Source: CAYHOI01 sp964358175 (GTDB lineage Bacteria; Margulisbacteria; Riflemargulisbacteria; GWF2-35-9). Taken from it: DNA of 37,640 bases. Below, piece by piece: positions 6,374-14,775 of the stretch. The notes beneath the pieces were generated by a model. It was not told where the DNA came from. It worked only from the letters and a program-made list of their open reading frames with translations, and made no database searches. Position numbers and translations under genes: made by a program. Position 1 is the stretch's first letter. Each line of letters starts with the position of its first letter. The stretch spans positions 1 to 37,640 of the forward strand of contig CAYHOI010000007.1 of assembly GCA_964358175.1 (NCBI GenBank), written 5' to 3'.

Positions 6374-8540
6374 TTATGCTTATTCAGCCGTAATTTCGGC
6401 AGTATCAGTTTTTATTTTTGGTTTTTTTGTTTTAATTAAGGGTTTAAATAAAAGAGAAGGAACATTCTTTTTCTTCTTTTGTCTTTCATTGGCGATGTGG
6501 AATATCGGTGAAACAAGTGTCTTTTTTAATAATGCACCTAATATAGCTATAATTATTCAACGTATTTCTTATGCTTTTGCCTCGATTATGCCATTTATAT
6601 ATTTTCACTATATTAGATTTAGTTTAAATCAACGAAGTGATATTAGACTTACAGTAATTCTACTTATTACGAGCATCACTTTATTGTGTATAGCAACTAC
6701 CTCACTTGTTATAAGTGATATATCATTTTCATCTGGAATTCAAAAAATCACAAAGGGTCCTTTAATAGTTTTATATTATATTTATATTTGTATATTAGGT
6801 TCTTATATTATATATATATTATCCACTTTCGCCAAAAAAAATATAAAGGCAAGATACAATTTGTTTGCTTTTGTACCATTGTTGATTGCGTTAATTATCT
6901 ATGCGACGAATATGTTGACACTTATACGTATTCCTATTGAGCATTATTTCGAAATTATATTTGTCACAATCATGGCATATGCCATCCTCAAACACGATCT
7001 CATGGACATCTCCGTCGCCATTACCCGCACCACCTCTTTCATCGCGACCCTCATCGCCTACGCTTTACTCTTCTGCCTTTCGCTTCTGTTCCCCCCGGGT
7101 CTCGAGCAAACCCTCTATCAGGGCGGCTTTCTTCTCTTTACGGGTTTTACCTTCAATCGGGTACGGCTGTTCGTGCAGACCAGCACGGAACAGAAGTTTA
7201 TCAAGGGCTTTTACAAACCTGAGGACGTGATGCAGAAAATGACCGAGGAAATGGTCAAGATCGACTCGATCAAGCAGTTGGCTACGAATTTGTCGAAGCG
7301 GCTTCTGTTTTTCATTCAGCCTGCCTATACGATGTTCTTTAGCAATAGACAGTTGGTCTATAAGAAGAAAGCATTCCCCGAGTTCATGAAACAAATCCTT
7401 CCTGAAGTGATGGAGATAAACAAGAAGTCACCCGATGGGTTTCGGAAATATCTTCCCGAAAGCACCCGCATCATCATTCCCATCCATGTTGATGGAGAAG
7501 TCTATAGTCTCGTTTATCTGGGGCCAAAAGCCTCTGAAGCCGCCTATACTGCTAAAGATATCCGGCTTCTCAATCACCTTCGCCAGCAACTGTCCTTGCT
7601 GATGTCGGTCATTGAAAGTACGCAGGCAAGGGTGATCGCGTTAGAAGCAGAGCGATTAAAGGCGATGAATGATGAGCTGGGCCGGAAGAATACGAAGCTT
7701 GAACAAGTGCTCGTCGAACTACATCAGACCCAGGACAAACTTATCGAAGAAGAGCAACTCTCCGCTATGGGGCATATCGCTGGCGAAGTGGCTCATGATA
7801 TCCGCAATCCTCTCAGTTCAATGAATCGGCTGATTACCTATTTGCTGGACGAGAAGAGTCTGCGTAAAAACGAGTCTATGCTGGTGGACACCTTCCAACG
7901 CGTGAGTGAAGCTCCTATAGAAAATCAGGCGACTGTTCTTGAAACCGTGAAGGGACTTTTATCCAATAATATCGAAATCACGAACACGCTTCATAAAATC
8001 AAAGAGATTAACGTTGTTCTTCGCAAAATAGCCAATGATTTTCTGGATTATTCACGCACATCAAAAGACATTCCGACGACCTACTTAGTGCTTTCAGAAA
8101 TTCTTCGAGGAAAACAGTCGGAGTATTTTGCTGAGTGTCAACACCGTGGTATTGATCTTCAGCTTAATATTCAGACCGAGAAGCGCGTTCTTTTGTTTCC
8201 TCATCAAATCGAGCGTATTTTCGGAAATATCATGGATAATGCGATGAAGGCCTGTGAGGAAACGGGGGAGGGTGGCAAGTCTGTGCAGGTGGATGTGACT
8301 CAAGTTGATGAAGGAAAATTTGTTGTGTTGACGATTCGTGATACGGGGATAGGCATAGAACCTGATCAGATTGACAAGATATTTAAGCCCTTTTATACCA
8401 AGCGCAAGAACCTGCAAGGGACAGGGTTAGGACTGGCCATTGTCAAGAAAATCGTGGAGGATGCTGGGGGGACGGTTCATGTGACCAGTGAGTTGGGGAC
8501 AGGAACGTGTTTTAAGGTTAATCTTCCGTGCTGGGAATAG
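6366..8540 (+). CDS. 7TM sensor histidine kinase, chimeric in composition
   Basis: A membrane histidine kinase of 724 residues. Residues 1-207 hold about seven transmembrane helices of the HisKA_7TM type ending in YAILKHDLMDI, followed by two more hydrophobic segments (about 217-260). A GAF-like region (about 265-420) and a coiled coil come next. The phospho-acceptor is His477 in EVAHDIRNPL, followed by an unusually long DHp helix pair with an insert, then the N box (about 621-625), DTGIGI (659-664) and GTGLGL (685-690). All catalytic motifs look intact. The ATG overlaps the synthase stop by 8 bp, indicating translational coupling. DNA for residues 1 to about 203 is extremely AT-rich; from about position 6975 it is GC-richer with many CTC/ATC codons. 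No response regulator gene is in the window. The ligand may be the product of the two preceding enzymes (inference). Confidence 0.88.
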   Translation: MFDYAYSAVISAVSVFIFGFFVLIKGLNKREGTFFFFFCLSLAMWNIGETSVFFNNAPNIAIIIQRISYAFASIMPFIYFHYIRFSLNQRSDIRLTVILLITSITLLCIATTSLVISDISFSSGIQKITKGPLIVLYYIYICILGSYIIYILSTFAKKNIKARYNLFAFVPLLIALIIYATNMLTLIRIPIEHYFEIIFVTIMAYAILKHDLMDISVAITRTTSFIATLIAYALLFCLSLLFPPGLEQTLYQGGFLLFTGFTFNRVRLFVQTSTEQKFIKGFYKPEDVMQKMTEEMVKIDSIKQLATNLSKRLLFFIQPAYTMFFSNRQLVYKKKAFPEFMKQILPEVMEINKKSPDGFRKYLPESTRIIIPIHVDGEVYSLVYLGPKASEAAYTAKDIRLLNHLRQQLSLLMSVIESTQARVIALEAERLKAMNDELGRKNTKLEQVLVELHQTQDKLIEEEQLSAMGHIAGEVAHDIRNPLSSMNRLITYLLDEKSLRKNESMLVDTFQRVSEAPIENQATVLETVKGLLSNNIEITNTLHKIKEINVVLRKIANDFLDYSRTSKDIPTTYLVLSEILRGKQSEYFAECQHRGIDLQLNIQTEKRVLLFPHQIERIFGNIMDNAMKACEETGEGGKSVQVDVTQVDEGKFVVLTIRDTGIGIEPDQIDKIFKPFYTKRKNLQGTGLGLAIVKKIVEDAGGTVHVTSELGTGTCFKVNLPCWE

Positions 8541-9006
8541 GAACAGGGCAATTGCATACTAAATTGACATCTTTGTAGGTATTGTCATCCTCGCGGATGC
8601 GGGGATCCAGGTTTGAGCCAATCGCACTTCGGCAAGCTCAGTGACCGCTCAGCATAACTCAGACTAAACTGGTTCCAAAAACCACTCAAGTCTGAGCATA
8701 TTTTTAAGGGGGATAAAATTTCATAAGCAGGGGGGCATAGTATGGGGGCAACAATTTTCTATTTCTTTTTATCAATTCTGAAATTCAACTTCTGAGAATC
8801 TATAAAAGTTAAGAAGGAAAAGGGAATCAGAATTTTTTAAAGTTTCAATTGATTGAAAAAAAGCGATGGATCAGAATGGAAATGTTAATGAGAAGGGGGC
8901 AATGAATATAGTGATGGAACCCAGGGGTACTCAGAATGACAAGCAAATGAAGATTTTGTTTAATGGTGAAGGGAGGGGCTATCAGGTCGGATGATTACTT
9001 ACCACA
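8541..9006. other. Gene-poor stretch with short repeats
   Basis: There is no convincing gene. At 8583-8610 lies a diverged copy of the TGTCATTCC...GGAATCCAG hairpin found in R1 and R2. At about 8625-8651 the sequence GCACTTCGGCAAGCTCAGTG is the near-exact reverse complement of a tract at about 19289-19313. A 42-codon ATG frame at 8866-8994 has no Shine-Dalgarno site and low-complexity content; I do not call it. Confidence 0.5.
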
Positions 9007-9035
9007 TTGTTCAGCATCCAGCTTCCTGATATAAT
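9007..9035 (+). promoter_or_regulatory. Promoter of tRNA-Lys
   Basis: TTGTTC (9007-9012), a 17-bp spacer and a perfect TATAAT (9030-9035). A start near 9042 would give a short 5' leader before the tRNA at 9053. The same transcript probably continues into the pyrophosphatase-like gene. Confidence 0.65.
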
Positions 9036-9052
9036 GCACGCCGTGAAACAGG

Positions 9053-9128
9053 GCACCGTTAGCTCAGTCGGTAGAGCAATTGACTCTTAATCAATGGGCC
9101 GAAGGTTCGAATCCTTCACGGTGCACCA
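9053..9128 (+). tRNA. trnK: tRNA-Lys (anticodon CTT)
   Basis: A full cloverleaf can be drawn: acceptor GCACCGT with ACGGTGC, D-arm TAGCTCAGTCGGTAGAGCA, anticodon stem ATTGA/TCAAT with loop CTCTTAA giving anticodon CTT, T-arm GGTTCGAATCC, discriminator A and encoded CCA. It reads AAG codons. It ends 13 bases before the ATG of the next gene. Confidence 0.95.
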
Positions 9129-9141
9129 AAAAAATTTACAG

Positions 9142-11112
9142 ATGAATACAGAACGACTTCAAAATCTATATGCACTGATTCGCGAAAACTTGGCCTATTT
9201 GGTGCGAAAAACTTCTTTGGCTATTATGACCCTGGTGCTTATCTTTTCTGTGGTTATTGCAGTATTATTTCTTCTAAGCGGGAAACCATTTCACACGAAC
9301 TGGCTTTTGGCTCTTTTTTGGGGAACAGCCATCGCACTGATCAATCTGAACCTTAGCTACCCCCTCGGGTTTGCGTTGATTGGCAAGCGTGAAATTGAGG
9401 CGATTGATAAACCTGAACGACTTTTTGATCTCTATTTTGGCACGGGACTTGTCATGGCACTTTTTATGATTATTGTCCCGATTTTGGGTCTGGTTGTCAG
9501 TGTTCTGCTTTTTGGGACATCTGCTTCTATATACTTTTTAATGGGGGTATCGATTGTTTCCTTTTTTTCTCGTTTGGGAGGCGGGATTTTTTCGAAGGGA
9601 TCGGATATATCGTCTGATCTCGTTTCTCGTTCAAACCCAGGCATTCACTCCAACGATTCTCGTAACGCCTCGTCGATTGCGGATAAGATTGGAGACCATT
9701 TCAACAATGGCCTTGCCTTGACGCTGGATCTTGTGGAGTCTCTGATGGGGATGGTGATCGCGGTGAGTATCTATCTTCAAGACTATTTGCGCCAGCAAGT
9801 GATCGCACCCTCACAGTACTTATCTGTCTTAGCCTATCCGTTTCTGATCCTTTTAGGAAGTGTGATGATCAGCTTCTTCGCGGGTTTTGTTGTTTTATTT
9901 CTCAAACGAAAGACCATGCTGGGGCAACTTCTAAAGCCCGTGCATGGGATCTATCTCTCTTTGCTGTTGATCATTGTTTTCTTCTTGGTATTCTCTCATT
10001 ACTATTCCTTATCAGTTCTTGAAAATTTAGGGACGCTGGGGTTGCCTACAGGTATTGGTCCATTCGTATGCTTATTGTCAGGATTAATCCTCGCTGTTAT
10101 TACGGGTATTGTGACGGACTATTACACCTCTGATGCGCATCCTCCCGTCCGAGAATTGCTTCAATTTGCTGAGTATAATAGTTCGCTAACAGAGCTTAAT
10201 GGACTTGCGGTGGGGATGAAAACCTTATACATCCCGATTATTTTCGCGGTGTTCTCCTTTCTCGTTGCGTTTCATATCTCAGGATTTTATGGGATTATTA
10301 TGGTGGCCACAGGATTTATCGCAATTGCTCCGATTATTATCGCTTCTTCCCTTTATGCACCCTTTGCGGATCAGGTGAATGGCGTTACCAAAATGGAGCT
10401 TGGAGATGCGCCCTCTCGAGTTGGAATGGAAGAACTCAATATTGCAGGGAATACCCTATCAGCTCTCGCTAAAAATTATGCTTCCATGTCCGCTCTGATT
10501 GTTGTATTTTCTCTATTTATTGCCTTTATTAAGCTCGCTCATTTGCCCTATCTATCTATCCCCATTTTTCATCCGCTGATTATTTCAGCCTTATTTGTCG
10601 GAGGAGTATTGCCCTTTATCCTGTCTTCAACATTGATTCGAGCTCTGACGTATACCGTGATCATGATGTTCGAAGAGTCTACGCGACAACTGCAAGCCGT
10701 GCCCTATTTGATTGAGAGAAAAACGTTTCCAGATATGCGTCATTTTATTCGCATAAGCGGGGTCACCATTGTTCGAGATTTGGTGTATCCTTCCTTGTTT
10801 GTTTTGGTAATCCCTATAGCAATTGGCCACTTTTTGGGCTTGGAGACTTTATCAGCCGTTTTTATCGGAATCATGATTTCTGGTACTTTTTTATCGATGA
10901 CCTTTACGAATGCGGGGGCGGCATTGGATAATGCCAAGAAAATGATTGAGAAGGGCTATGCGGGCGGAAGAGGCACCCAAACTTACGAACATACTATTTC
11001 TGGCGATTTATTCGGAGATGCACTCAAGGATCTTGCCGGCCCCGTTCTGAATCATTTTATTAAGGTGATGATCGTTGTGTCGATGGTGATACTACCTATT
11101 ATCACCAATTAG
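9142..11112 (+). CDS. Divergent membrane pyrophosphatase homologue with altered active site
   Basis: This 656-residue polytopic protein is clearly related to ion-pumping membrane pyrophosphatases (HppA family): GGGIF, D-x3-D-L-V, SRNASSIAD, AGNT, GAALDNAKK and GDLFGDALKDLAGP align with family signatures. However, the first acidic motif reads DISSDLVSRSN (155-165), where the family has Lys and Glu at the positions of Arg163 and Asn165. The DNVGDNVGD motif reads DKIGDHFNN (181-189), with its last Asp replaced by Asn. The family's ADNAGGIAEM reads ADQVNGVTKM, and TDALDAAGN reads MEELNIAGN. The C-terminal Asp triad is kept. It may have lost PPi hydrolysis, or use another substrate or ion. I chose the ATG at 9142, just after the tRNA; there is no Shine-Dalgarno site, and an upstream in-frame ATG lies inside the tRNA. 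It precedes a PPi-using glycolytic cluster. Confidence 0.82.
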   Translation: MNTERLQNLYALIRENLAYLVRKTSLAIMTLVLIFSVVIAVLFLLSGKPFHTNWLLALFWGTAIALINLNLSYPLGFALIGKREIEAIDKPERLFDLYFGTGLVMALFMIIVPILGLVVSVLLFGTSASIYFLMGVSIVSFFSRLGGGIFSKGSDISSDLVSRSNPGIHSNDSRNASSIADKIGDHFNNGLALTLDLVESLMGMVIAVSIYLQDYLRQQVIAPSQYLSVLAYPFLILLGSVMISFFAGFVVLFLKRKTMLGQLLKPVHGIYLSLLLIIVFFLVFSHYYSLSVLENLGTLGLPTGIGPFVCLLSGLILAVITGIVTDYYTSDAHPPVRELLQFAEYNSSLTELNGLAVGMKTLYIPIIFAVFSFLVAFHISGFYGIIMVATGFIAIAPIIIASSLYAPFADQVNGVTKMELGDAPSRVGMEELNIAGNTLSALAKNYASMSALIVVFSLFIAFIKLAHLPYLSIPIFHPLIISALFVGGVLPFILSSTLIRALTYTVIMMFEESTRQLQAVPYLIERKTFPDMRHFIRISGVTIVRDLVYPSLFVLVIPIAIGHFLGLETLSAVFIGIMISGTFLSMTFTNAGAALDNAKKMIEKGYAGGRGTQTYEHTISGDLFGDALKDLAGPVLNHFIKVMIVVSMVILPIITN

Positions 11113-11141
11113 ATTGTTCGGTATACAGGACTACCGACGGT

Positions 11142-11250
11142 AAAATGGATTTTCGGCGTTGGCGCGAGGAGCGACGTTTATTGACTCATAAACGAGCGAC
11201 GAGCAACAACGCTGCCATCGTGAGATCTAGCGAAGCGTCAAGGCCATTTT
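11142..11250 (+). repeat. Structured intergenic element, copy 1
   Basis: Bounded by AAAATGG (11142-11148) and its complement CCATTTT (11244-11250). Inside is a strong dyad CGTTTAT-TGACTC-ATAAACG (11175-11194). The tract GCCATCG..AGATCTAGCGAAGCGTCAA is shared with elements near 14776 and 19317. It lies between the pyrophosphatase-like gene and tpiA and shows no coding content. Confidence 0.6.
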
Positions 11251-11273
11251 GAGGAAGGTAAAGGAGGAAACGT

Positions 11274-12020
11274 GTGAGAAAAGTAATTATTGCAGGAAAT
11301 TGGAAAATGTTTACGGATTTGGATGAGGCTGCTCATCTGGTCAAAGGGCTGAAGTCCCTCAAGAATGAAACAGGTGCTGTCGTGGTCATTTGCCCCCCCT
11401 TTACCCATTTGACTACGGTTAAGGGGCTTCTGGAGACCTCGGATATCAAGCTTGGTGCGCAGAATCTTTATCCAGAAGAAAAAGGAGCCTTTACGGGAGA
11501 AATTTCAGCCATGATGCTGAGAAGTGTGGGATGTCATTACGTGATTATTGGCCACTCTGAAAGACGGCAATATTTCGAGGAGTCCAACGAATTTCTTAAT
11601 CGTAAGGTTGTAACCGCTCTAACCTATCAGATCATTCCCATTTATTGTGTTGGGGAAACATTGGAGCAACGAGAAACCAAAAACACACTTAAAGTTATTA
11701 AGAGCCAGCTTGTAGAGGGCTTGAAAGGTATTGATGATAGCGACCTTAAAAGGGTGGTGATCGCCTACGAGCCAGTTTGGGCCATCGGTACCGGCAAAAC
11801 GGCCAGTCCGGAACAAGCTGAAGAAGTTCATGCATTTATTCGTCAAGAGTTGCAGGCTTTAAGTTCTCAAAAAGTTGCTGAAGTGATATCCATCCTTTAT
11901 GGGGGAAGCGTCAAACCGGAAAATATTTCAGAGTTGATGAAACAACCCAATATTGATGGGGCTTTGGTGGGTGGCGCAAGTCTCAAAGCGGATAGTTTTG
12001 GGAATATTATTAATTATTAA
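11274..12020 (+). CDS. tpiA: Triosephosphate isomerase
   Basis: TpiA interconverts dihydroxyacetone phosphate and glyceraldehyde 3-phosphate in glycolysis. The 248-residue protein is complete: GNWKM with Lys11, the catalytic His94 in IIGHSERR, catalytic Glu166 in AYEPVWAIGTGK with the flexible loop, and the phosphate-binding LYGGSVKPEN. It starts at a GTG, supported by a strong Shine-Dalgarno site (AAAGGAGG) about 8 bases upstream. It is first in a co-directional cluster with fba 15 bp downstream and pfp beyond, covering three consecutive glycolytic steps. Confidence 0.97.
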   Translation: MRKVIIAGNWKMFTDLDEAAHLVKGLKSLKNETGAVVVICPPFTHLTTVKGLLETSDIKLGAQNLYPEEKGAFTGEISAMMLRSVGCHYVIIGHSERRQYFEESNEFLNRKVVTALTYQIIPIYCVGETLEQRETKNTLKVIKSQLVEGLKGIDDSDLKRVVIAYEPVWAIGTGKTASPEQAEEVHAFIRQELQALSSQKVAEVISILYGGSVKPENISELMKQPNIDGALVGGASLKADSFGNIINY

Positions 12021-12035
12021 AAGGAGGCACGAATA

Positions 12036-13028
12036 ATGGTTAGTTATAAGGATTTGGGACTGAGTAACACGAACGAGATGTTTCAGAATGCGATGGCGGG
12101 CAAGTATGCTATCCCCGCGTATAATTTCAATAATATGGAACAAATTCAGGCGATCATTACTGCCTGTGTCAACACCAAGTCTCCTGTGATCATGCAAGTT
12201 TCCTCGGGAGCGAGGAAATATGCGAATCAGGTTTTGCTTCAATATATGGCACAGGGAGCCGTAGCGTTGGCGCGATCACTTTCCAGCATGATTCCGATAG
12301 CATTACACCTAGATCATGGAGATACATTCGAATTGGCCAAGTCCTGCATTGATAGTGGGTTCTCTTCGGTTATGATTGATGCTTCTCATTATCCGTATGA
12401 GGACAATATTGCTTTGTCGAAGAAGGTCGTGGACTATGCTCATGCGCGGGATGTGTCCGTTGAGGCTGAATTGGGAGTTTTGGCCGGGATTGAAGATGAG
12501 GTGTCCTCGGAAGTGTCTCATTATACCAATCCAGATCAGGTTGAGGATTTTGTTTCCAAAACGGGTGTGGACAGTTTAGCAATTTCCATCGGAACCAGTC
12601 ACGGGGCTTTCAAGTTTAAGCCGAAAGATTGCACCTTGTCTCCTGATGGTGTTTTGATCCCGCCACCTTTGCGATTCGATATTTTGGAAGAGATAGAGAA
12701 GAGGTTGCCTGGATTCCCGATTGTCCTTCATGGAGCATCCTCAGTGGTTCCAAAGTATATACAGATGATTAATCAATATGGCGGCAAAATGGACTCAGCG
12801 GTCGGCATTCCGGAAGAACAACTACGCCAAGCAGCGAGAAGTGCTGTTTGCAAAATAAACATTGATAGTGACGGACGCCTCGCGATGACTGCTGCGATTC
12901 GAAAAGTTTTTGCGGATCAGCCAGGTGAATTTGACCCCCGAAAATATCTGGGGCCAGCCCGTGATGAGCTCGTTTCGCTCATCACACACAAAAACGAGCA
13001 TGTTTTGGGAAGCGCGGGAAGGGCGTAG
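12036..13028 (+). CDS. fba: Class II fructose-bisphosphate aldolase
   Basis: It cleaves fructose 1,6-bisphosphate to two triose phosphates, or condenses them, using a zinc ion. Evidence is IPAYNFNNMEQ near the N-terminus, HLDHGDTFE (H91, D93, H94), AELGVLAGIEDE, GTSHGAFKF (H189), VLHGASSV (H232) and KINIDSDGRLAMT, together typical of class II enzymes. The length of 330 residues is normal. The start ATG has a good Shine-Dalgarno site (AAAAGGAGG). It lies 15 bp after tpiA and ends 4 bp before the preferred GTG start of pfp, so the three genes form a tight cluster. Confidence 0.95.
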   Translation: MVSYKDLGLSNTNEMFQNAMAGKYAIPAYNFNNMEQIQAIITACVNTKSPVIMQVSSGARKYANQVLLQYMAQGAVALARSLSSMIPIALHLDHGDTFELAKSCIDSGFSSVMIDASHYPYEDNIALSKKVVDYAHARDVSVEAELGVLAGIEDEVSSEVSHYTNPDQVEDFVSKTGVDSLAISIGTSHGAFKFKPKDCTLSPDGVLIPPPLRFDILEEIEKRLPGFPIVLHGASSVVPKYIQMINQYGGKMDSAVGIPEEQLRQAARSAVCKINIDSDGRLAMTAAIRKVFADQPGEFDPRKYLGPARDELVSLITHKNEHVLGSAGRA

Positions 13029-13032
13029 CTCC

Positions 13033-14745
13033 GTGGGGCATCTGTTACAAGACAGTTTGGACGCAACCGAACGCGGACACTCACTCTTTGAAGAGGCCAT
13101 TCGTTCATTAGATATTCCTACTTGTAGCGTTTTTTTCCATCATAACGAGATTGCTCCTGTAGACTTTGTTGCATCTGAAGAGGAGCTCTCTACGCCAGAT
13201 TCACCGCGAGTCAAAGCCGCCTTTCCTAGAACCGTGGCTCGATCTCAGAACAGAGTGCTTACGGCTACGACCCCCCTTGTGTCTCCCACAACCCAGTTGC
13301 GAGTTGCTGTCCTTTTTTCGGGCGGGCCTGCTGCGGGCGGACATAACGTGGTCGCCGGTCTGAAAAGAATTTTGGGGTCTGCAAATACGCTTCTGGGTGT
13401 CAAAGCTGGACCGAAAGGTTTGATCAATGGGAATTTGTTTGAAATTACGGATGCCCACATGGGACACATCATTAACACAGGGGGGTTTGATTTCCTGGGA
13501 AGCGACAGAACCAAGATTAAAACAGAGGAACAGTTTGCTCAAGTGAAACAAACTTGCATCGAATACAAGCTGTCTGCGATTGTCGTAGTGGGCGGGGATG
13601 ATTCCAATACGAATGCTGCGGTGCTTGCAGAATTTCTTGAGAGCAGCGTTCACCCGGATGGGAGTGGTGTGCTCGTGATTGGCGTTCCCAAAACGATTGA
13701 TGGCGATTTGCAAATTGCAGAAAAATTGCCCATTTCTTTCGGTTTTGACACGGCGACAAAGATATATTCAGAATTGGTTGGCAATATCTTGCAAGATACC
13801 CCATCATCACGAAAATACTGGCATTTTATTAAGCTGATGGGGCGAGCGGCCTCCCATGTTGCGTTAGAAGTTGCGCTTCAAACCAAGCCTGCACTTACCC
13901 TCATCTCGGAAGAAGTTGCTCAGAAGAGACTTTCTTTAGGCGAACTTGTGGATCAAATCGCCAGTACGGTTATTCGTCGAGCCAAGAACGGAATCTATCA
14001 TGGGGTGGTGCTTGTCCCTGAAGGGCTTATAGAATTTGTTCCTGAAATGAATACGCTTCTTGCGGATTTGAGCGACAAATTGGCTCAATCCCATCATGAA
14101 CTGGACGGATTATCCCTTCAAGCGAAACGAGAGTCTATGTCCTCTCGGATTACCGCAAAACATGCGAAGCTTATGGTGGCCTTGCCCGACTATATAGTCG
14201 AGATGCTTCTGGCTGACCGAGATTCTCATGGCAACTTGCAAGTATCGCTGATTCCGACAGAACAGCTTCTTATAGATATGACCGCTAACCGAATCAAGGA
14301 GCTGGATAAGACTGTGCCATTTAGCACACAGCATCATTTCTTTGGATATGAGGGACGGTGTGGTGCCCCAACTTTGTTTGATGCTGCCTATACCTACAAT
14401 CTGGGCTTAACGGCGGGTTCTCTTATTCTTTCTGGAAAAACGGGTTATATCGCCAGCCTGACTGATCTGGACAAGGGAGGGACGCCAAGTGCTCTGCCTT
14501 TAACGGGGCTTCTTCATATCGAGAGACGTCACGGTCAGGATGAGATGGTGATCGAGAAAGCACTGGTTCAGACAGACTCCCCAGCATTTCTCTACTTTGA
14601 GTCTCGTCGACGGGATTGGGCAGAGAAGGATTGCTTCTGTTCACCAGGTCCACGCCAGCTATGGGGGCCAGCTTCGAGGCAGCTTCCGATGAGTGTGGCT
14701 TTGAATCAAGGGTATGAGTCCATGGAGTTTGATTGGAAAAGTTGA
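13033..14745 (+). CDS. pfp: PPi-dependent phosphofructokinase (PFP, long form)
   Basis: It phosphorylates fructose 6-phosphate reversibly with pyrophosphate instead of ATP. From the GTG at 13033 the protein has 570 residues, the size of the long plant/spirochaete/chlamydia-type PFP. Motifs are LFSGGPAAGGHN (94-105), GGDDSNTNA (187-195), where the second Asp is the marker of PPi use, PKTIDGDL (219-226) and MGRAASHVALE (from 269). I prefer the GTG 4 bp after the fba stop; an in-frame ATG at 13000, inside fba, is possible and no start has a strong Shine-Dalgarno site. The C-terminal 40 residues (DWAEKDCFCSPG onward) look normal for the group. Its partner steps tpiA and fba are directly upstream. 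Confidence 0.93.
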   Translation: MGHLLQDSLDATERGHSLFEEAIRSLDIPTCSVFFHHNEIAPVDFVASEEELSTPDSPRVKAAFPRTVARSQNRVLTATTPLVSPTTQLRVAVLFSGGPAAGGHNVVAGLKRILGSANTLLGVKAGPKGLINGNLFEITDAHMGHIINTGGFDFLGSDRTKIKTEEQFAQVKQTCIEYKLSAIVVVGGDDSNTNAAVLAEFLESSVHPDGSGVLVIGVPKTIDGDLQIAEKLPISFGFDTATKIYSELVGNILQDTPSSRKYWHFIKLMGRAASHVALEVALQTKPALTLISEEVAQKRLSLGELVDQIASTVIRRAKNGIYHGVVLVPEGLIEFVPEMNTLLADLSDKLAQSHHELDGLSLQAKRESMSSRITAKHAKLMVALPDYIVEMLLADRDSHGNLQVSLIPTEQLLIDMTANRIKELDKTVPFSTQHHFFGYEGRCGAPTLFDAAYTYNLGLTAGSLILSGKTGYIASLTDLDKGGTPSALPLTGLLHIERRHGQDEMVIEKALVQTDSPAFLYFESRRRDWAEKDCFCSPGPRQLWGPASRQLPMSVALNQGYESMEFDWKS

Positions 14746-14775
14746 CCCTATTTGTGAAGATACGAAGCCCCCATG

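Noticed and set aside
8866..8994. 42-codon ORF before tRNA-Lys
   Set aside because: No Shine-Dalgarno site or promoter, an unremarkable peptide, and it lies in a repeat-bearing intergenic stretch.
9094..9141. Upstream in-frame start of the pyrophosphatase-like gene inside tRNA-Lys
   Set aside because: The ATG at 9094 lies in the anticodon arm to variable region of the tRNA; the extra residues are encoded by tRNA sequence and the ATG at 9142 is a natural start.
13201..13713. Long open frame on the minus strand opposite pfp (170 codons), with several others there
   Set aside because: Pfp is a strongly supported enzyme in this region; the antisense frame has no recognisable motif or start signal and is a by-product of codon bias.
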